This document shows, piece by piece, positions 43,341 to 51,073 of a stretch of 51,073 nucleotides of DNA. The position numbers and the translations under genes are program-made. The stretch spans positions 1 through 51,073 of the forward strand of contig CAMHIS010000008.1 of assembly GCA_946185285.1 (NCBI GenBank), in the 5' to 3' direction. The notes beneath the pieces are model-generated. The model did no database searches and was not told the origin of the DNA. It saw only the letters and a program-made list of their open reading frames with translations. This stretch comes from an uncultured Prevotellaceae bacterium. Its GTDB lineage: Bacteria > Bacteroidota > Bacteroidia > Bacteroidales > Bacteroidaceae. The first letter of the stretch is position 1. Each line of letters starts with the position of its first letter.

Positions 43341-45372
43341 AAGCTTTGTTATTTTTAAGTGAAACAAATATGCCGATGTATAGGAAGCGGTCGCGTGAGG
43401 GCACGACGGGGGTGCCATTCGTGTCGTAGCGGAAGATGTTTGTCCGACCGAAAACGTTGTTCAGCGAGGTATAGACGATGATCTTTGGGCTCAGCAGGTA
43501 GGTTAGATTCACGTCCACGCTGTTGTAATGTGGCGTGGTGCCGGCGGGGAAATGCCGTCCGCTGGCGTATGATTCCGACAGGCCGACGATGACTTTGCCG
43601 ATGGCGTATTTGGCTGTCAGGCGCAAATTGTGGCGCGAGACGTAGTCGGGTGTGCGCAGTTCGGGATAGTCGAGGCAGAGCCGTTCGGAGTCATTGAACG
43701 AGTAAGAGAGGGTGGTCGCCAGACGCTTGCTGAGCGAATGGTCTTCCAGAAAGACGTCAACGCCCCGGCTCGTGCCGTAGCCAGAAGACTGGTAAACGCC
43801 CTCCACCAACAGCGGCAGGTGGCGGTATTTCTTCCAATAAGGCTCGATGCGCAGAAGGGTGGACTGCGACCGATACTGCATGGAAAAGATGGCGTGGTCG
43901 GCGGTAGACTGGCTCAGCGCCAGATGGCTCATTGCCAGATAGTCGTCCTCAGCCGTCTGGCTATAGCGGCCTGCCACCAACGAGAATTGCAGCCGCTGGT
44001 TGGGGATATAGCTCAGCGTAGCCCGCGGCATCAGGAGCCAGCTTGATTCCATCAGTTCAGCTCTTGCCGACATGTTGAGAAACAGGCGGGGGACGACGCG
44101 CCATTGGACATCGGCGTGGGCAGCGAGGATGTTGTAGTCGAGCTGATAGCGGTAGGCATCGTAGCTCAATGAGCTGTTGCGGAGATAGTCCTCAGCGCCA
44201 GCCGACAGTTTCAGTACGTCAGAGCAGACCTTGCGCACTTCGGCCTTCAAGTGGACTTCGTTGCGGAAGTTGTGGTAGTGGTCGCCTGCGGTCCGCGCAT
44301 TGTCAATATCGTTGAACACAGTGGAGTTGGCGACGCCGGCAAAGAGCGAACAGCCGCGGCCTATCGGCGTCCTGTGAGTGACGTTAGCATAGATGTTGTG
44401 CTCCTTCAGCGAGAGGCTGCGGTTGCCGGTATGCAGTCCTACCGACGTCAGGTCGTAGCCGACGTATGATTTCAGCACGCCGGCCGTCAGGAACTCCTTC
44501 TTGTATTGCGCCTCGCCCGACAGCTTGCGATAAGGGCGGGTGAAGTCGTAGCGCTGAGAGAACAGCCGGTCGTAGAGGCCCGTGCTGGTCAGGGCGGCAT
44601 TGAACGACAGGCTGCTGCTCTGACAAGCCTTGGTGCCGCCGATATTCCAGTCGACCAGCGAGGCACTCACGCCAAACTTGTCGCTTGTGGCCGCATCGGT
44701 CGTTTCCATCGGCAGCACAGCCGAAAGCGCCTGTCCGTATTCGCCGCCATAGCCGCCCAGCGAGAAGTTGATGCCTTTGAACAGGAACGGCGAGAAGCGT
44801 CCGCGGACGGCGGTGTTCTCAGTGTTGGTGCTGTAGGGCACAAGCACGTGCATACCGTTGACGAACGTCTGGCACTCATCGTGGGCACCGCCGCGGACAT
44901 ACAGCTTGCCGTCCTCGCCCACCTTCTGCGTGCCGGGCAGCGTCTGCAGTGCTGCCACGATGTCGCCGCACGAATTGCCAGCCATCACTACGTCGAGCGC
45001 GTCCATCGTCTTGAAGCTGTCGCCCTTGCCGAAGCTGAAGGTGCTGGCCGTCACCACCACCTCGCTGATGGTAGCGCTCCGCTCAGTCATCCGGATGGTG
45101 AGGTCGGCGAGCTGGCCTGCGTCGGCAGTCAGCGTATAGTCCTCGTAGCCGATGAAGGTGGCCTTGAGGGTGACTTCCCCCGCTACCGACGTGGCGAACG
45201 AGAACCGCCCGAGCGAGTCGGTCAGGCATCCGTCGATGGTACCTATTATAAATACGTTGGCTCCGGCGAGCGGTTCCTTGCCGTCGCTGACAATGCCCGA
45301 GACGAGGGTCTGCGCAGCCAGGTTGCAGGCAGCCGTCAGCAGTAGAACGATGTGCGTAATCCGATGTTTCAT
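43321..45372 (-). CDS. TonB-dependent receptor with CarboxypepD_reg-like domain
   Basis: About 683 residues. Signal peptide (MKHRITHIVLLLTAACNLAAQ), CarboxypepD_reg-like domain (SGIVSDGKEPLAGANVFIIG, FIGYEDYTLTADAGQLA), plug with LQTLPGTQKVGEDGKLYVRG and GGAHDECQTFVNGM, and a beta-barrel ending in NNVFGRTNIFRYDTNGTPVV and FLYIGIFVSLKN. This is short for the family (often 700-1000), and no SusD gene follows, so it is more likely a vitamin, heme or metal receptor than a glycan SusC. The -7 box lies only 4 bp before the ATG, and two copies of CGAATGACTAAG lie about 90 bp upstream. Followed by the TPR-like gene. Confidence 0.92.
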   Translation of the reverse strand: MKHRITHIVLLLTAACNLAAQTLVSGIVSDGKEPLAGANVFIIGTIDGCLTDSLGRFSFATSVAGEVTLKATFIGYEDYTLTADAGQLADLTIRMTERSATISEVVVTASTFSFGKGDSFKTMDALDVVMAGNSCGDIVAALQTLPGTQKVGEDGKLYVRGGAHDECQTFVNGMHVLVPYSTNTENTAVRGRFSPFLFKGINFSLGGYGGEYGQALSAVLPMETTDAATSDKFGVSASLVDWNIGGTKACQSSSLSFNAALTSTGLYDRLFSQRYDFTRPYRKLSGEAQYKKEFLTAGVLKSYVGYDLTSVGLHTGNRSLSLKEHNIYANVTHRTPIGRGCSLFAGVANSTVFNDIDNARTAGDHYHNFRNEVHLKAEVRKVCSDVLKLSAGAEDYLRNSSLSYDAYRYQLDYNILAAHADVQWRVVPRLFLNMSARAELMESSWLLMPRATLSYIPNQRLQFSLVAGRYSQTAEDDYLAMSHLALSQSTADHAIFSMQYRSQSTLLRIEPYWKKYRHLPLLVEGVYQSSGYGTSRGVDVFLEDHSLSKRLATTLSYSFNDSERLCLDYPELRTPDYVSRHNLRLTAKYAIGKVIVGLSESYASGRHFPAGTTPHYNSVDVNLTYLLSPKIIVYTSLNNVFGRTNIFRYDTNGTPVVPSRDRFLYIGIFVSLKNNKAYDISNF

Positions 45373-45375
45373 GCC

Positions 45376-45384
45376 GCAAAGATA
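45376..45384 (-). promoter_or_regulatory. -7 box of the TonB receptor
   Basis: Minus strand reads TATCTTTGC then GGC ATG; TTG lies 20 bp before it. Transcription would begin at the start codon, suggesting a leaderless message. Confidence 0.65.
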
Positions 45385-45457
45385 CGGCAAGATTCTTACC
45401 CCTCCAAATATCCGTGACAGACAGCTAAAACCGCTGACGGAAAGCTATGCCCGGCGG

Positions 45458-45489
45458 CGAATGACTAAGACTGAGGACGAATGACTAAG
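45458..45489. promoter_or_regulatory. Direct repeat CGAATGACTAAG, candidate LytTR binding site
   Basis: Two perfect copies of the 12-mer, 45458-45469 and 45478-45489, 20 bp start to start. LytTR regulators bind pairs of ~9-bp direct repeats about 21 bp apart, so this fits. It lies at the 3' end of the LytTR gene (the second copy covers its stop codon) and about 90 bp before the TonB receptor, the likely target. Confidence 0.55.
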
Positions 45490-46309
45490 CGATAAACGAC
45501 TTTAGCCGAGGCACGTAAGAGCGGGAGACGGGGATGCTGGCAGGGCATGTTCCGAGCGTCAGTTGATAGCCGTTGGAGTTGCCCTTGGCCGAGGTGATGT
45601 TGTTCACGTTGACGACGAACGAGCGGTGGCACTGGAAGATGTTCTCGTAGTCCTTCAGCTCGTCAATGACGGCCGTCAGCGTGGTATGAACTTCCGTGGC
45701 TGTCGGCTTCCCGTCTTTCGTATGGCATACAGAAACGTTGTTCTTCTGCGCCTCGACGTAAAGCAGGCTGTTGATGGGAATAGTGAGGTCGTTCCCCCTG
45801 ACGTTGTTGTCGTGGATGGTGATTGTAATGTCCTTCTGCTCCTCCGTCGTGTTGCTCAGCAGGGCCTCCATCCTCTCTCTCAGGCTCAGGTTATACTCGA
45901 AGCCGACGGTCAGTGCGGTGATGATAACCCCGATGATCAAGGTCCAGTACAGGAAAATGAGAAACAGCTGGAGCGTGACGGGATAGCTGAAGACGAATGA
46001 GAACAGGAGGAAGTTGCCGATGGCGATAAAGAGTATCAGGCCGAGTACGGCACTCGCCTGATGCCAGATGCGCCACGGCTTGACGCGAGCATATAACGGC
46101 TCGACGACAGCCCACGCATAGAGCGCATAGCAGCCGGTCGTGACGAGTCCGAATAAAGCGGCTACCAGGCATTTGCTGCCTTGGTACATACTGAATCCAA
46201 ACGGCTGTAAGAGAAAGAGTATCGCCCAGACAAAGACACCATAGACGATGCTGTCTCTCAGCCAGGACCGACTCTTCTTGAATGGATATGTGCGGGTAAG
46301 GAATGACAT
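45485..46309 (-). CDS. LytTR-family membrane-anchored transcription regulator
   Basis: 274 residues. Four membrane helices in the first 145 residues (VYGVFVWAILFLLQPFGFS, VAALFGLVTTGCYALYAW, ASAVLGLILFIAIGNFLLF, FLIFLYWTLIIGVIITALT), then a LytTR DNA-binding domain from about 170 (DLTIPINSLLYVEAQKNNVS, FQCHRSFVVNVNNITSAKG, ASIPVSRSYVPRLKSFIA). No phosphorylation domain and no histidine kinase are visible, so it may sense directly through the membrane part. It probably acts on the adjacent TonB receptor, 113 bp away, and possibly itself. -7 box TAACTTTGC at 46331-46339. Confidence 0.92.
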   Translation of the reverse strand: MSFLTRTYPFKKSRSWLRDSIVYGVFVWAILFLLQPFGFSMYQGSKCLVAALFGLVTTGCYALYAWAVVEPLYARVKPWRIWHQASAVLGLILFIAIGNFLLFSFVFSYPVTLQLFLIFLYWTLIIGVIITALTVGFEYNLSLRERMEALLSNTTEEQKDITITIHDNNVRGNDLTIPINSLLYVEAQKNNVSVCHTKDGKPTATEVHTTLTAVIDELKDYENIFQCHRSFVVNVNNITSAKGNSNGYQLTLGTCPASIPVSRSYVPRLKSFIA

Positions 46310-46330
46310 CAGCTTTCTGGAATTTGGGGT

Positions 46331-46339
46331 GCAAAGTTA
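46331..46339 (-). promoter_or_regulatory. -7 box of the LytTR regulator
   Basis: Minus strand reads TAACTTTGC, 22 bp before the ATG at 46309. Confidence 0.6.
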
Positions 46340-46379
46340 CAACATTTCCGGGAAAAAGACTGCTTTTGTCCTACCTTTT

Positions 46380-49300
46380 TTATGAAGATTGCTCAATGAG
46401 GGCGCGGAAGACGGGATTGCGGCGCAGCAGCCGGGCGTTGCCCGTCATCAGGAGCTGACAGCGGGCGCGGGTGATGGCGACGTTCAGCTTGCGGTCGATG
46501 GTGCGGCCGTCCTCAGTGAAGCAGTTGCTGGTGAGGAAGTCGAGCTGATAGGGCCGGCTGACGGTGAACGAGTAGATGATGACGTCGCGCTGCGACCCTT
46601 GGTAGCGCTCCACGGTGTCGATGGAGATCTGTTCCAGTTGGGGCAGACCCAACTGCGCTATCTCCTGGCGGATCATGGCTATCTGGTTGCGGTAGGGCAC
46701 GATGACGCCCACCGTCTTCAGCGGGTCGAAGCGGCCGCCGTAGAATCGGCAGATGCGCCGCAGCAGGTCGGCCACGATGCGCGCCTCGGCGGGGTTCGTC
46801 TTGTCGGAGAAGGTGTGGGGGGAATGGGGGTTATGGGCATTATGGGCAATGTGGGCATTTTGGGAGTCGCTGTCAAAGAAGAGGACGCGGTGCTGCTTCA
46901 GCAGGTCGTCGAGGGCGTCGTCCGAGGGCAGGTCGTAGTGCAGCGACGTGTCGAGCTGGTGCTCCAAGGGCACCGGCTCCAGCCGCTCGCTGTGGTAGAA
47001 CATCTCGTTGGGGAACCGGGCAATGTCGGGGTGCATACGGCCCTGCTTGCGCAGAATGCCGGTAAACAGCGTGCGCCCGCAGCGGCGCTCCCAGTTCAGC
47101 AGGCGCTCGAAGAGCGACTGGCGGCAGTCGCCGATGCCGATGGCGTTGAGCAGCGGGTCGTCGACCCTTGACTCCTGCTCCGACTGCTGCACGACGGCGG
47201 GCAGCTGCTTGTGGTCGCCGACGAGTATAAAGCGGTCGATGCTGTCGCTGCTGAGCAGACCGACGAGTCCCGGCTCCAGAATCTGCGAGGCCTCGTCGAC
47301 GATGCACAGCGCGAAGTGCTTCAGCTGGAAAATCCAGGGCCGCGCCTGCAGCATCGACGTGGTGCCGACGACGACGGGCGTGGCCTCGATGCGCCGGCGT
47401 ATGTCGTCGAGCTTGGGCTTCTCGCCGAGCCTGTTCTCCAGCAGGCGGTCCCTGAAGCGCGGGTCGCACGATGTCTCGTTGCCTATGCGCAGGTAGTCCT
47501 GCCCGCTGTCCTCCAGCATGGCGCAGATCTCGTCGACGGCGCGGTTCGTGTAGCTCATCAGCAACAGGTCGCCCTCGGCCTCCTCCACCATAAACCGGAG
47601 CGCCATCGACGTCTTGCCCGTTCCCGGCGGTCCGACCAGCAGGAAGTAGTCGCGGGCCTGCTTGGCGCGCAGCAGCACGTCGTCGTAGTGCGGATGGTAC
47701 TGGCGCGACAGCCGCAGCGATGTGTCGGCCTCGGGCTCGCGCTGGCCCAAGAGGAGTGCCCGCTTGCGGGGGGCCGACGTGATGAACTGGTGCAGACTCT
47801 TGATGGCACTCGTGGTGTTCATGTCGCTGCCGGCGTGCTCGATGGCCCAGCGGCCCTGCTTCATCGGGTCGATGCCCTGCTGCTCGTCGGCGAGCCTAAC
47901 CTTCACGCCGTCGCTGCCCATCTGCTCTATCGTACCTTTATATAATATGGCCTTGCGCACGTCGGGCTCGTCGCCGTCGTAGTTGTAGAGATAGACCATG
48001 TCGCCCCGGCGGAAGTTCAGCGTGGGGTTCGCCTCGTTGCCCAGTATGATGTTGCCCGTCTCCTGCTTCTCGGCCAGCGGCATGTTCCACAGGTCGCTCA
48101 CGGCACCGCCCTGCCCCTCCTGCCGGCCAACCTTCGCCAGCAGCTGTTCGCGGTAGACGAAGGTCATCATGCGCTCGTAGTAGGCACGCTCGGTGGGAGT
48201 CAGAATTGAGAATTGGGAATTGAGAATTGACAATTGGGGCTCGATGTAGCGGTGGAAGTAGCCGTCGCGCTCGGCACCCTTGAAGACGACGTCGGCGCGC
48301 AGCAGCGGCAGGATGCGGCCGAAGCCCTCGCGGGCAATGAGCATCTCGGTGGCCACAATCCGGTTGCGCAGACGGATGGCCTCGCGGAACAGCTCGCGGT
48401 AGAAATTGACGTAGAGCAGTCCGCGGGCAGCGGGGTAGCGCGAGTAGAGCAGGCGGATGTCGACCTGCGAGTCGGTGCGCCCGAAGTTATAGCGCAGTAT
48501 GCCGTAGTAGAGCAGCAGCTGCACGTAGTGCTCCTCCTTCTGCAGGCCGGTGCCCGTCGGCTGGGCGTTGCGCTCGAGGTTGTAGTTCTTGCCCGACTTC
48601 TGCTCCACCAGCAGTCGCATGTCGCTGGTCATCAGGTCGACACGCCCCTGCAGGCCCAGCCGTTCGCAGACGAACGACGGCTCGAGCAGCGCCTTCTGGC
48701 GGTCGTAGTCCTGGCCGAAGAGTGCCTCGACGGCCTCGCGGATGTTTGCCGACTGCTGGCGGGCATCGTCGACAAACCGCTGGGGGTTGAAGTCGTCGCA
48801 GGTGGTGAACTGCAGCGCCTGCTCGCGGAAGAAGCTGTTCATCGTGTCGGTCAGCGGTGCCTCGCTGTCGTGGATGATGTCGTCGAGTGCCGCCCCGGCA
48901 AAGTTACCCAGGAGCATCGCCTGCGAGTTGCCGCGAGGCCTGAGCCGTTCGGCGGTGTAGAAGAGCGGGTGGTGACCGTAGCTGCCCTGGAAGCAGTGGG
49001 CCAGCGCCGAGATGTCAAGCAGGAAGTCGGGCTCTACCACCACCAGGCCGGGCTGCACACGCTCTCCCTCCGCGTGACTGTCGAGCAGGTTCAGCTGCAT
49101 CCCCTCGCGCAGCATCTTGCGCAGGTACTCATGCTCCGAATAGTCCACCTCGACGTGCCCGCCGTCGGCCGTGTCGGCCCAGATGGTCTGCCCGTCGAAG
49201 CGGCTGACCACACAACGTATATAGCGGGCATTGACGGCCGGCAGGGCCTCTCTGCTGACAGGCTGAAGAGGCAGTAGTCGCAACAGCTCGCCTGGAACAC

Positions 49301-49646
49301 CGGTCTTAAAAACTGCCGAGACAAACAGCGCCAGCGCCCGCACATCAAGCAGCCACTCTTCCTTCAGCTCCTTTCCCTCCTCTTTGAGTTTACTCTCTAC
49401 TCTCGTATAAGCGTGGTTCGAGTGGCGCCGCATCTCCTGCACGGCCATCCGCTCGCCCGTGCTCATGCCGCAATGCTTACACAGATAGTCCACCTGCGAG
49501 AACAGGTTGCCAAACCCCGTCCCCGCCGACTTCAGCCCCTCGGCGCAGCACAGCACCAGCGTCTCGTGCATGAACCGGTTCGCTGCCGCCGACGGTTCCG
49601 TCTTAGCCAGTTCCATGCACCGTCCGTATAGCTCTTCTACTGTCAT
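46380..49646 (-). CDS. Cas4/RecB-like nuclease fused to Dna2-type superfamily 1 helicase
   Basis: About 1088 residues from MTVEELYGRCMELAKTEPSA; the longer frame to 49805 would run over the HU gene. Region 1-320 is helical and unknown. A PD-(D/E)XK nuclease core follows (LGLQGRVDLMTSDMRLLVEQ, KSGKNYNLERNA, about 330-370). The helicase has Walker A (GPPGTGKT, about 672), DEASQIL (about 782), VGDHKQLPAVVQQ, VERYQGSQRDVIIYSFTVSR and LNVAITRARCQLLMTG. Nuclease-helicases of this sort (Dna2/AddB-like) resect or repair DNA. Two repeats are inserted in frame: SILNSQFSIL (about residue 472) and an Ala-His-Asn run (about 930). The start is 4 bp past the HU gene's end, so they form an operon. Confidence 0.9.
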   Translation of the reverse strand: MTVEELYGRCMELAKTEPSAAANRFMHETLVLCCAEGLKSAGTGFGNLFSQVDYLCKHCGMSTGERMAVQEMRRHSNHAYTRVESKLKEEGKELKEEWLLDVRALALFVSAVFKTGVPGELLRLLPLQPVSREALPAVNARYIRCVVSRFDGQTIWADTADGGHVEVDYSEHEYLRKMLREGMQLNLLDSHAEGERVQPGLVVVEPDFLLDISALAHCFQGSYGHHPLFYTAERLRPRGNSQAMLLGNFAGAALDDIIHDSEAPLTDTMNSFFREQALQFTTCDDFNPQRFVDDARQQSANIREAVEALFGQDYDRQKALLEPSFVCERLGLQGRVDLMTSDMRLLVEQKSGKNYNLERNAQPTGTGLQKEEHYVQLLLYYGILRYNFGRTDSQVDIRLLYSRYPAARGLLYVNFYRELFREAIRLRNRIVATEMLIAREGFGRILPLLRADVVFKGAERDGYFHRYIEPQLSILNSQFSILTPTERAYYERMMTFVYREQLLAKVGRQEGQGGAVSDLWNMPLAEKQETGNIILGNEANPTLNFRRGDMVYLYNYDGDEPDVRKAILYKGTIEQMGSDGVKVRLADEQQGIDPMKQGRWAIEHAGSDMNTTSAIKSLHQFITSAPRKRALLLGQREPEADTSLRLSRQYHPHYDDVLLRAKQARDYFLLVGPPGTGKTSMALRFMVEEAEGDLLLMSYTNRAVDEICAMLEDSGQDYLRIGNETSCDPRFRDRLLENRLGEKPKLDDIRRRIEATPVVVGTTSMLQARPWIFQLKHFALCIVDEASQILEPGLVGLLSSDSIDRFILVGDHKQLPAVVQQSEQESRVDDPLLNAIGIGDCRQSLFERLLNWERRCGRTLFTGILRKQGRMHPDIARFPNEMFYHSERLEPVPLEHQLDTSLHYDLPSDDALDDLLKQHRVLFFDSDSQNAHIAHNAHNPHSPHTFSDKTNPAEARIVADLLRRICRFYGGRFDPLKTVGVIVPYRNQIAMIRQEIAQLGLPQLEQISIDTVERYQGSQRDVIIYSFTVSRPYQLDFLTSNCFTEDGRTIDRKLNVAITRARCQLLMTGNARLLRRNPVFRALIEQSS
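46812..46864. repeat. G-rich 9-bp tandem repeat inside the nuclease-helicase
   Basis: Repeats of the type TTATGGGCA (plus strand) coding for HIAHNAHNPHSPH on the minus strand. Probably an unstructured insert in a surface loop between helicase motifs. Confidence 0.75.
48201..48237. repeat. AATTGAGAATTG repeat inside the nuclease-helicase
   Basis: CAGAATTGAGAATTGGGAAT followed by TGAGAATTGACAATTGG; codes for QLSILNSQFSIL on the minus strand. This repeat and peptide occur widely in Bacteroidota genomes. Confidence 0.8.
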
Positions 49647-49650
49647 TTCT

Positions 49651-50067
49651 TCAAGGCTTGAATCCACGCTGCCAGACGGCCGTGACGCCGTCGCAGACGT
49701 TGTAGAGGATGTTACGGCCGCCGACGCGATGGCCGGCGGGCAGGAAGCCGCAGACGATGCGGGTGAGGTGGCGGCGCAGACTGAACTGCTTCGGTTCGTC
49801 GACACCCTCGCTCTCTACGCGGAGGCTGAAGCGCCCAATCTCCGGAATCACGACGGTGTAGCCGTCGGAGAGTTTCACTTTCAGCGCGTGCTCCAGGTCG
49901 CTGACGACTGCCACCACCGCCCCTTCGTCGTACCCGCGTGCCAACAGCGTCTCACGCATCATATCCTTGAGGGTCACTTCACCCTGACTCACGGTCTTGG
50001 CGAAGTATTTACCGTATGAGCTGCTGCTCTTGATGTTGTTCCTGATAAGTCTGATATGTATTGCCAT
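49651..50067 (-). CDS. HU-like DNA-binding protein
   Basis: About 138 residues from MAIHIRLIRNNIKSSSSYGK; the frame to 50187 is extended without support. The region ISVKDMMRETLL-like (VTLKDMMRETLLARGYDEGA), VVSDLEHALKVKLSDGYTVV and IPEIGRFSLRVESEGVD matches the HU/IHF-type (HUL) fold found in Bacteroidales. HU-like proteins bend and compact DNA. It lies 203 bp after the VirE-like gene, separated from it by two palindromes, and 4 bp before the nuclease-helicase, so the three likely act together on DNA. The C-terminal ~30 residues (GHRVGGRNILYNVCDGVTAV) are not typical of HU. Confidence 0.85.
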   Translation of the reverse strand: MAIHIRLIRNNIKSSSSYGKYFAKTVSQGEVTLKDMMRETLLARGYDEGAVVAVVSDLEHALKVKLSDGYTVVIPEIGRFSLRVESEGVDEPKQFSLRRHLTRIVCGFLPAGHRVGGRNILYNVCDGVTAVWQRGFKP

Positions 50068-50138
50068 AATTTTTTTTGTTATTTTCTGCGAAAGTGTCAC
50101 TTTTTGCTTTAACTCTTTGTGCCACAGGACTTTAACCG

Positions 50139-50170
50139 AGGTGGTGGCTTTCTTGAAAGCACCACCTGCC
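50139..50170. repeat. Imperfect hairpin AGGTGGTGGCTTTC / AAAGCACCACCT
   Basis: An inverted repeat with one bulge, between the VirE-like stop and the HU start. Could be a terminator of virE or part of the HU leader. Confidence 0.5.
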
Positions 50171-50178
50171 ACCACCAA

Positions 50179-50197
50179 GTAAAACAAGTTGTTTTAC
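50179..50197. promoter_or_regulatory. Palindrome GTAAAACAAGTTGTTTTAC, copy 1
   Basis: Perfect 19-bp palindrome (9-1-9), followed by CGCCG. A second copy is 66 bp away. Candidate operator or protein-binding site. Confidence 0.6.
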
Positions 50198-50244
50198 CGC
50201 CGAAAGGTGCCGCCCGCGTACTGGTTATCCGCCGCCTGACTGAG

Positions 50245-50263
50245 GTAAAACAAGTTGTTTTAC
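50245..50263. promoter_or_regulatory. Palindrome GTAAAACAAGTTGTTTTAC, copy 2
   Basis: Identical to copy 1, also followed by CGCCG, and 7 bp before the stop codon of the VirE-like gene. Two identical palindromes in 85 bp suggest co-operative binding by a regulator. Confidence 0.6.
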
Positions 50264-50270
50264 CGCCGTT

Positions 50271-51073
50271 TTACGTCCGCTCTACCATTCTGTAGGCCGC
50301 CCCTTTGTTCTGCTTATGGTAGGTATAGCCCATGTCTTTGAGGCAGTGGCCAAGCTCCATCTCCGTGTGCTTCCTGACGACGAAGTTGGGGAACCGTTCT
50401 GCGAGCCGCAGCATGATTTCCCTCAGCGATACGGGCTTCGTGCCGGCGGGCGTCTCATTGGGCGACAGGTAGGTGAGGTCAACCATCGAGCGGTAGTCGA
50501 GGACCTGCTGGAACTCCTCGTTCTGCTCCATGATGCGGCGGTTGTCGTCGTCGCTGAACCAGTAGCTGCGGCCCTCGTTCAGCTCGTGGCAGAGCTGTGC
50601 GTAGAGCAGGTCGTGGCGTATGTCGCCGGAGTTGTCGATGTCGTCGGCAAAGACGCAGACGAAGCGTCGCGAGCCGGTGGGGTCGGCGAGCGGCCGTCGG
50701 TTGTTGGTCGTGGCGATGAACGAGGCGAAGCGCTGGCGCTGCTCGATGGCCTTGCCGTATGGCGGGCGGAACTTCACGTCGTGCTTCGAGATGAGATACT
50801 TCAGGATGGGCTGCTGCGACTTCGACATGGCGTCGAACTCGTCGATGTTGATGAGTGCGTAGCTGGACATGGCCATGAAGATGTCGGCGTCGTTCTTCAT
50901 CGAGAGCCGGTCGTTGTAGTAGACCTGCAGGTAGCCTGGCAGCAGTCGCTTGCAGAAGGTTGTCTTGCCCGAGCCCTGCGGGCCTATGAGCAGGGGCACG
51001 ATGGCGTTGCCGTGCTGCCGGTCCTTTCCCATCCACTGTGCCACCATCGAGAGCATCCAGGTGTGGAAGTCGC
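50271..51073 (-). CDS. VirE/VapE-like helicase with DUF3874, C-terminal part (runs off the window)
   Basis: 267 residues visible, open at the right edge; the frame continues upstream of the window. Walker A (LIGPQGSGKTTFC, near the start of the visible part) and Walker B (ALINIDEFDAM) with SFIATTNNRRPLADPTGSRR (sensor 1 and arginine finger) mark a superfamily 3-type helicase of the VirE/VapE (virulence-associated E) family; the end (MEQNEEFQQVLDYRSMVDLT, EMELGHCLKDMGYTYHKQN) fits DUF3874. Such proteins are found in Bacteroidales integrative elements, often near HU-like genes. Possible role in replication of a mobile element. Confidence 0.85.
   Translation of the reverse strand, partial: DFHTWMLSMVAQWMGKDRQHGNAIVPLLIGPQGSGKTTFCKRLLPGYLQVYYNDRLSMKNDADIFMAMSSYALINIDEFDAMSKSQQPILKYLISKHDVKFRPPYGKAIEQRQRFASFIATTNNRRPLADPTGSRRFVCVFADDIDNSGDIRHDLLYAQLCHELNEGRSYWFSDDDNRRIMEQNEEFQQVLDYRSMVDLTYLSPNETPAGTKPVSLREIMLRLAERFPNFVVRKHTEMELGHCLKDMGYTYHKQNKGAAYRMVERT

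Noticed and set aside
49647..49805. N-terminal extension of the nuclease-helicase rich in Ser/Ala
   Set aside because: It is the opposite-frame shadow of the HU-like gene; the likely start is at 49646.

Overview
This 51 kb window is chromosomal DNA of a Bacteroidota species, most likely Prevotella in the broad sense (Prevotellaceae). The signs are: many copies of the Bacteroidota -7 promoter box (TAnnTTTGC) in front of genes; secreted proteins ending in DUF3244-like domains and the short Prevotella tail (YNLQGQ...GL.I.NGRK); a PorZ-like type IX secretion protein; DUF4254, DUF6249 and DUF3874 families; and single-subunit ECF sigma modules. No rRNA, tRNA, CRISPR array or intact insertion sequence was seen.

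Layout. 1-6000 (mostly minus): a PIF1-like helicase with C-terminal HTH, a secreted triple OB-fold protein and an L-fucose/arabinose isomerase-like enzyme. 6000-7300: a uracil-DNA-glycosylase-like protein and a HAD phosphatase whose stop codons overlap. 7400-7640: a decayed AAA ATPase. 8158-17379 (minus): a lipoprotein-type TPR/HTH regulator followed by four tandem paralogous secreted proteins, two of which carry a domain resembling an orphan subtilase propeptide. 17650-17770: the 3' stub of a GH16 glucanase. 17867-25194 (plus): leuS, yitT, rdgB, porZ-like and acyltransferase-3. 25189-26181 (minus): nadA. 26200-27050: a gene-free region with five DnaA-box-like sites, three of them in exact 12-bp phase, next to AT-rich DNA; it is a candidate replication origin. 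27049-32377: trmH-type methyltransferase (with a 14-codon leader ORF), a rubredoxin/GT9/DUF4254 operon, then acpP-fabF-rnc. 32388-34819 (minus): a lone ABC ATPase, a RibD-like reductase and a flavodoxin-type protein.

34920-36230 is a graveyard: a macro-domain stub, a small intact ORF (antitoxin-like in size) between two 77-bp direct repeats, and a fused membrane-sensor stub. 36232-46309 (minus) holds a CarboxypepD_reg surface protein, an Rpn-type nuclease with a 12-bp tandem repeat, two ECF sigma-factor modules lying next to each other, a TPR-like protein, a TonB-dependent receptor and a LytTR regulator whose likely binding repeats lie just before the receptor gene. 46380-51073 (minus) holds a large Cas4-like nuclease/Dna2-type helicase, an HU-like protein and the C-terminal part of a VirE/DUF3874 helicase; this trio looks like an accessory replication/repair or defence-associated unit.

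A striking theme is the number of small repeats and palindromes that sit in frame inside genes (leuS, rdgB, the nuclease-helicase, one secreted paralog, rpn) and of promoter-bearing gene stubs. The genome seems to be shaped by small non-autonomous repeats and by internal deletions. All family assignments come from reading motifs by eye; no database search was run.
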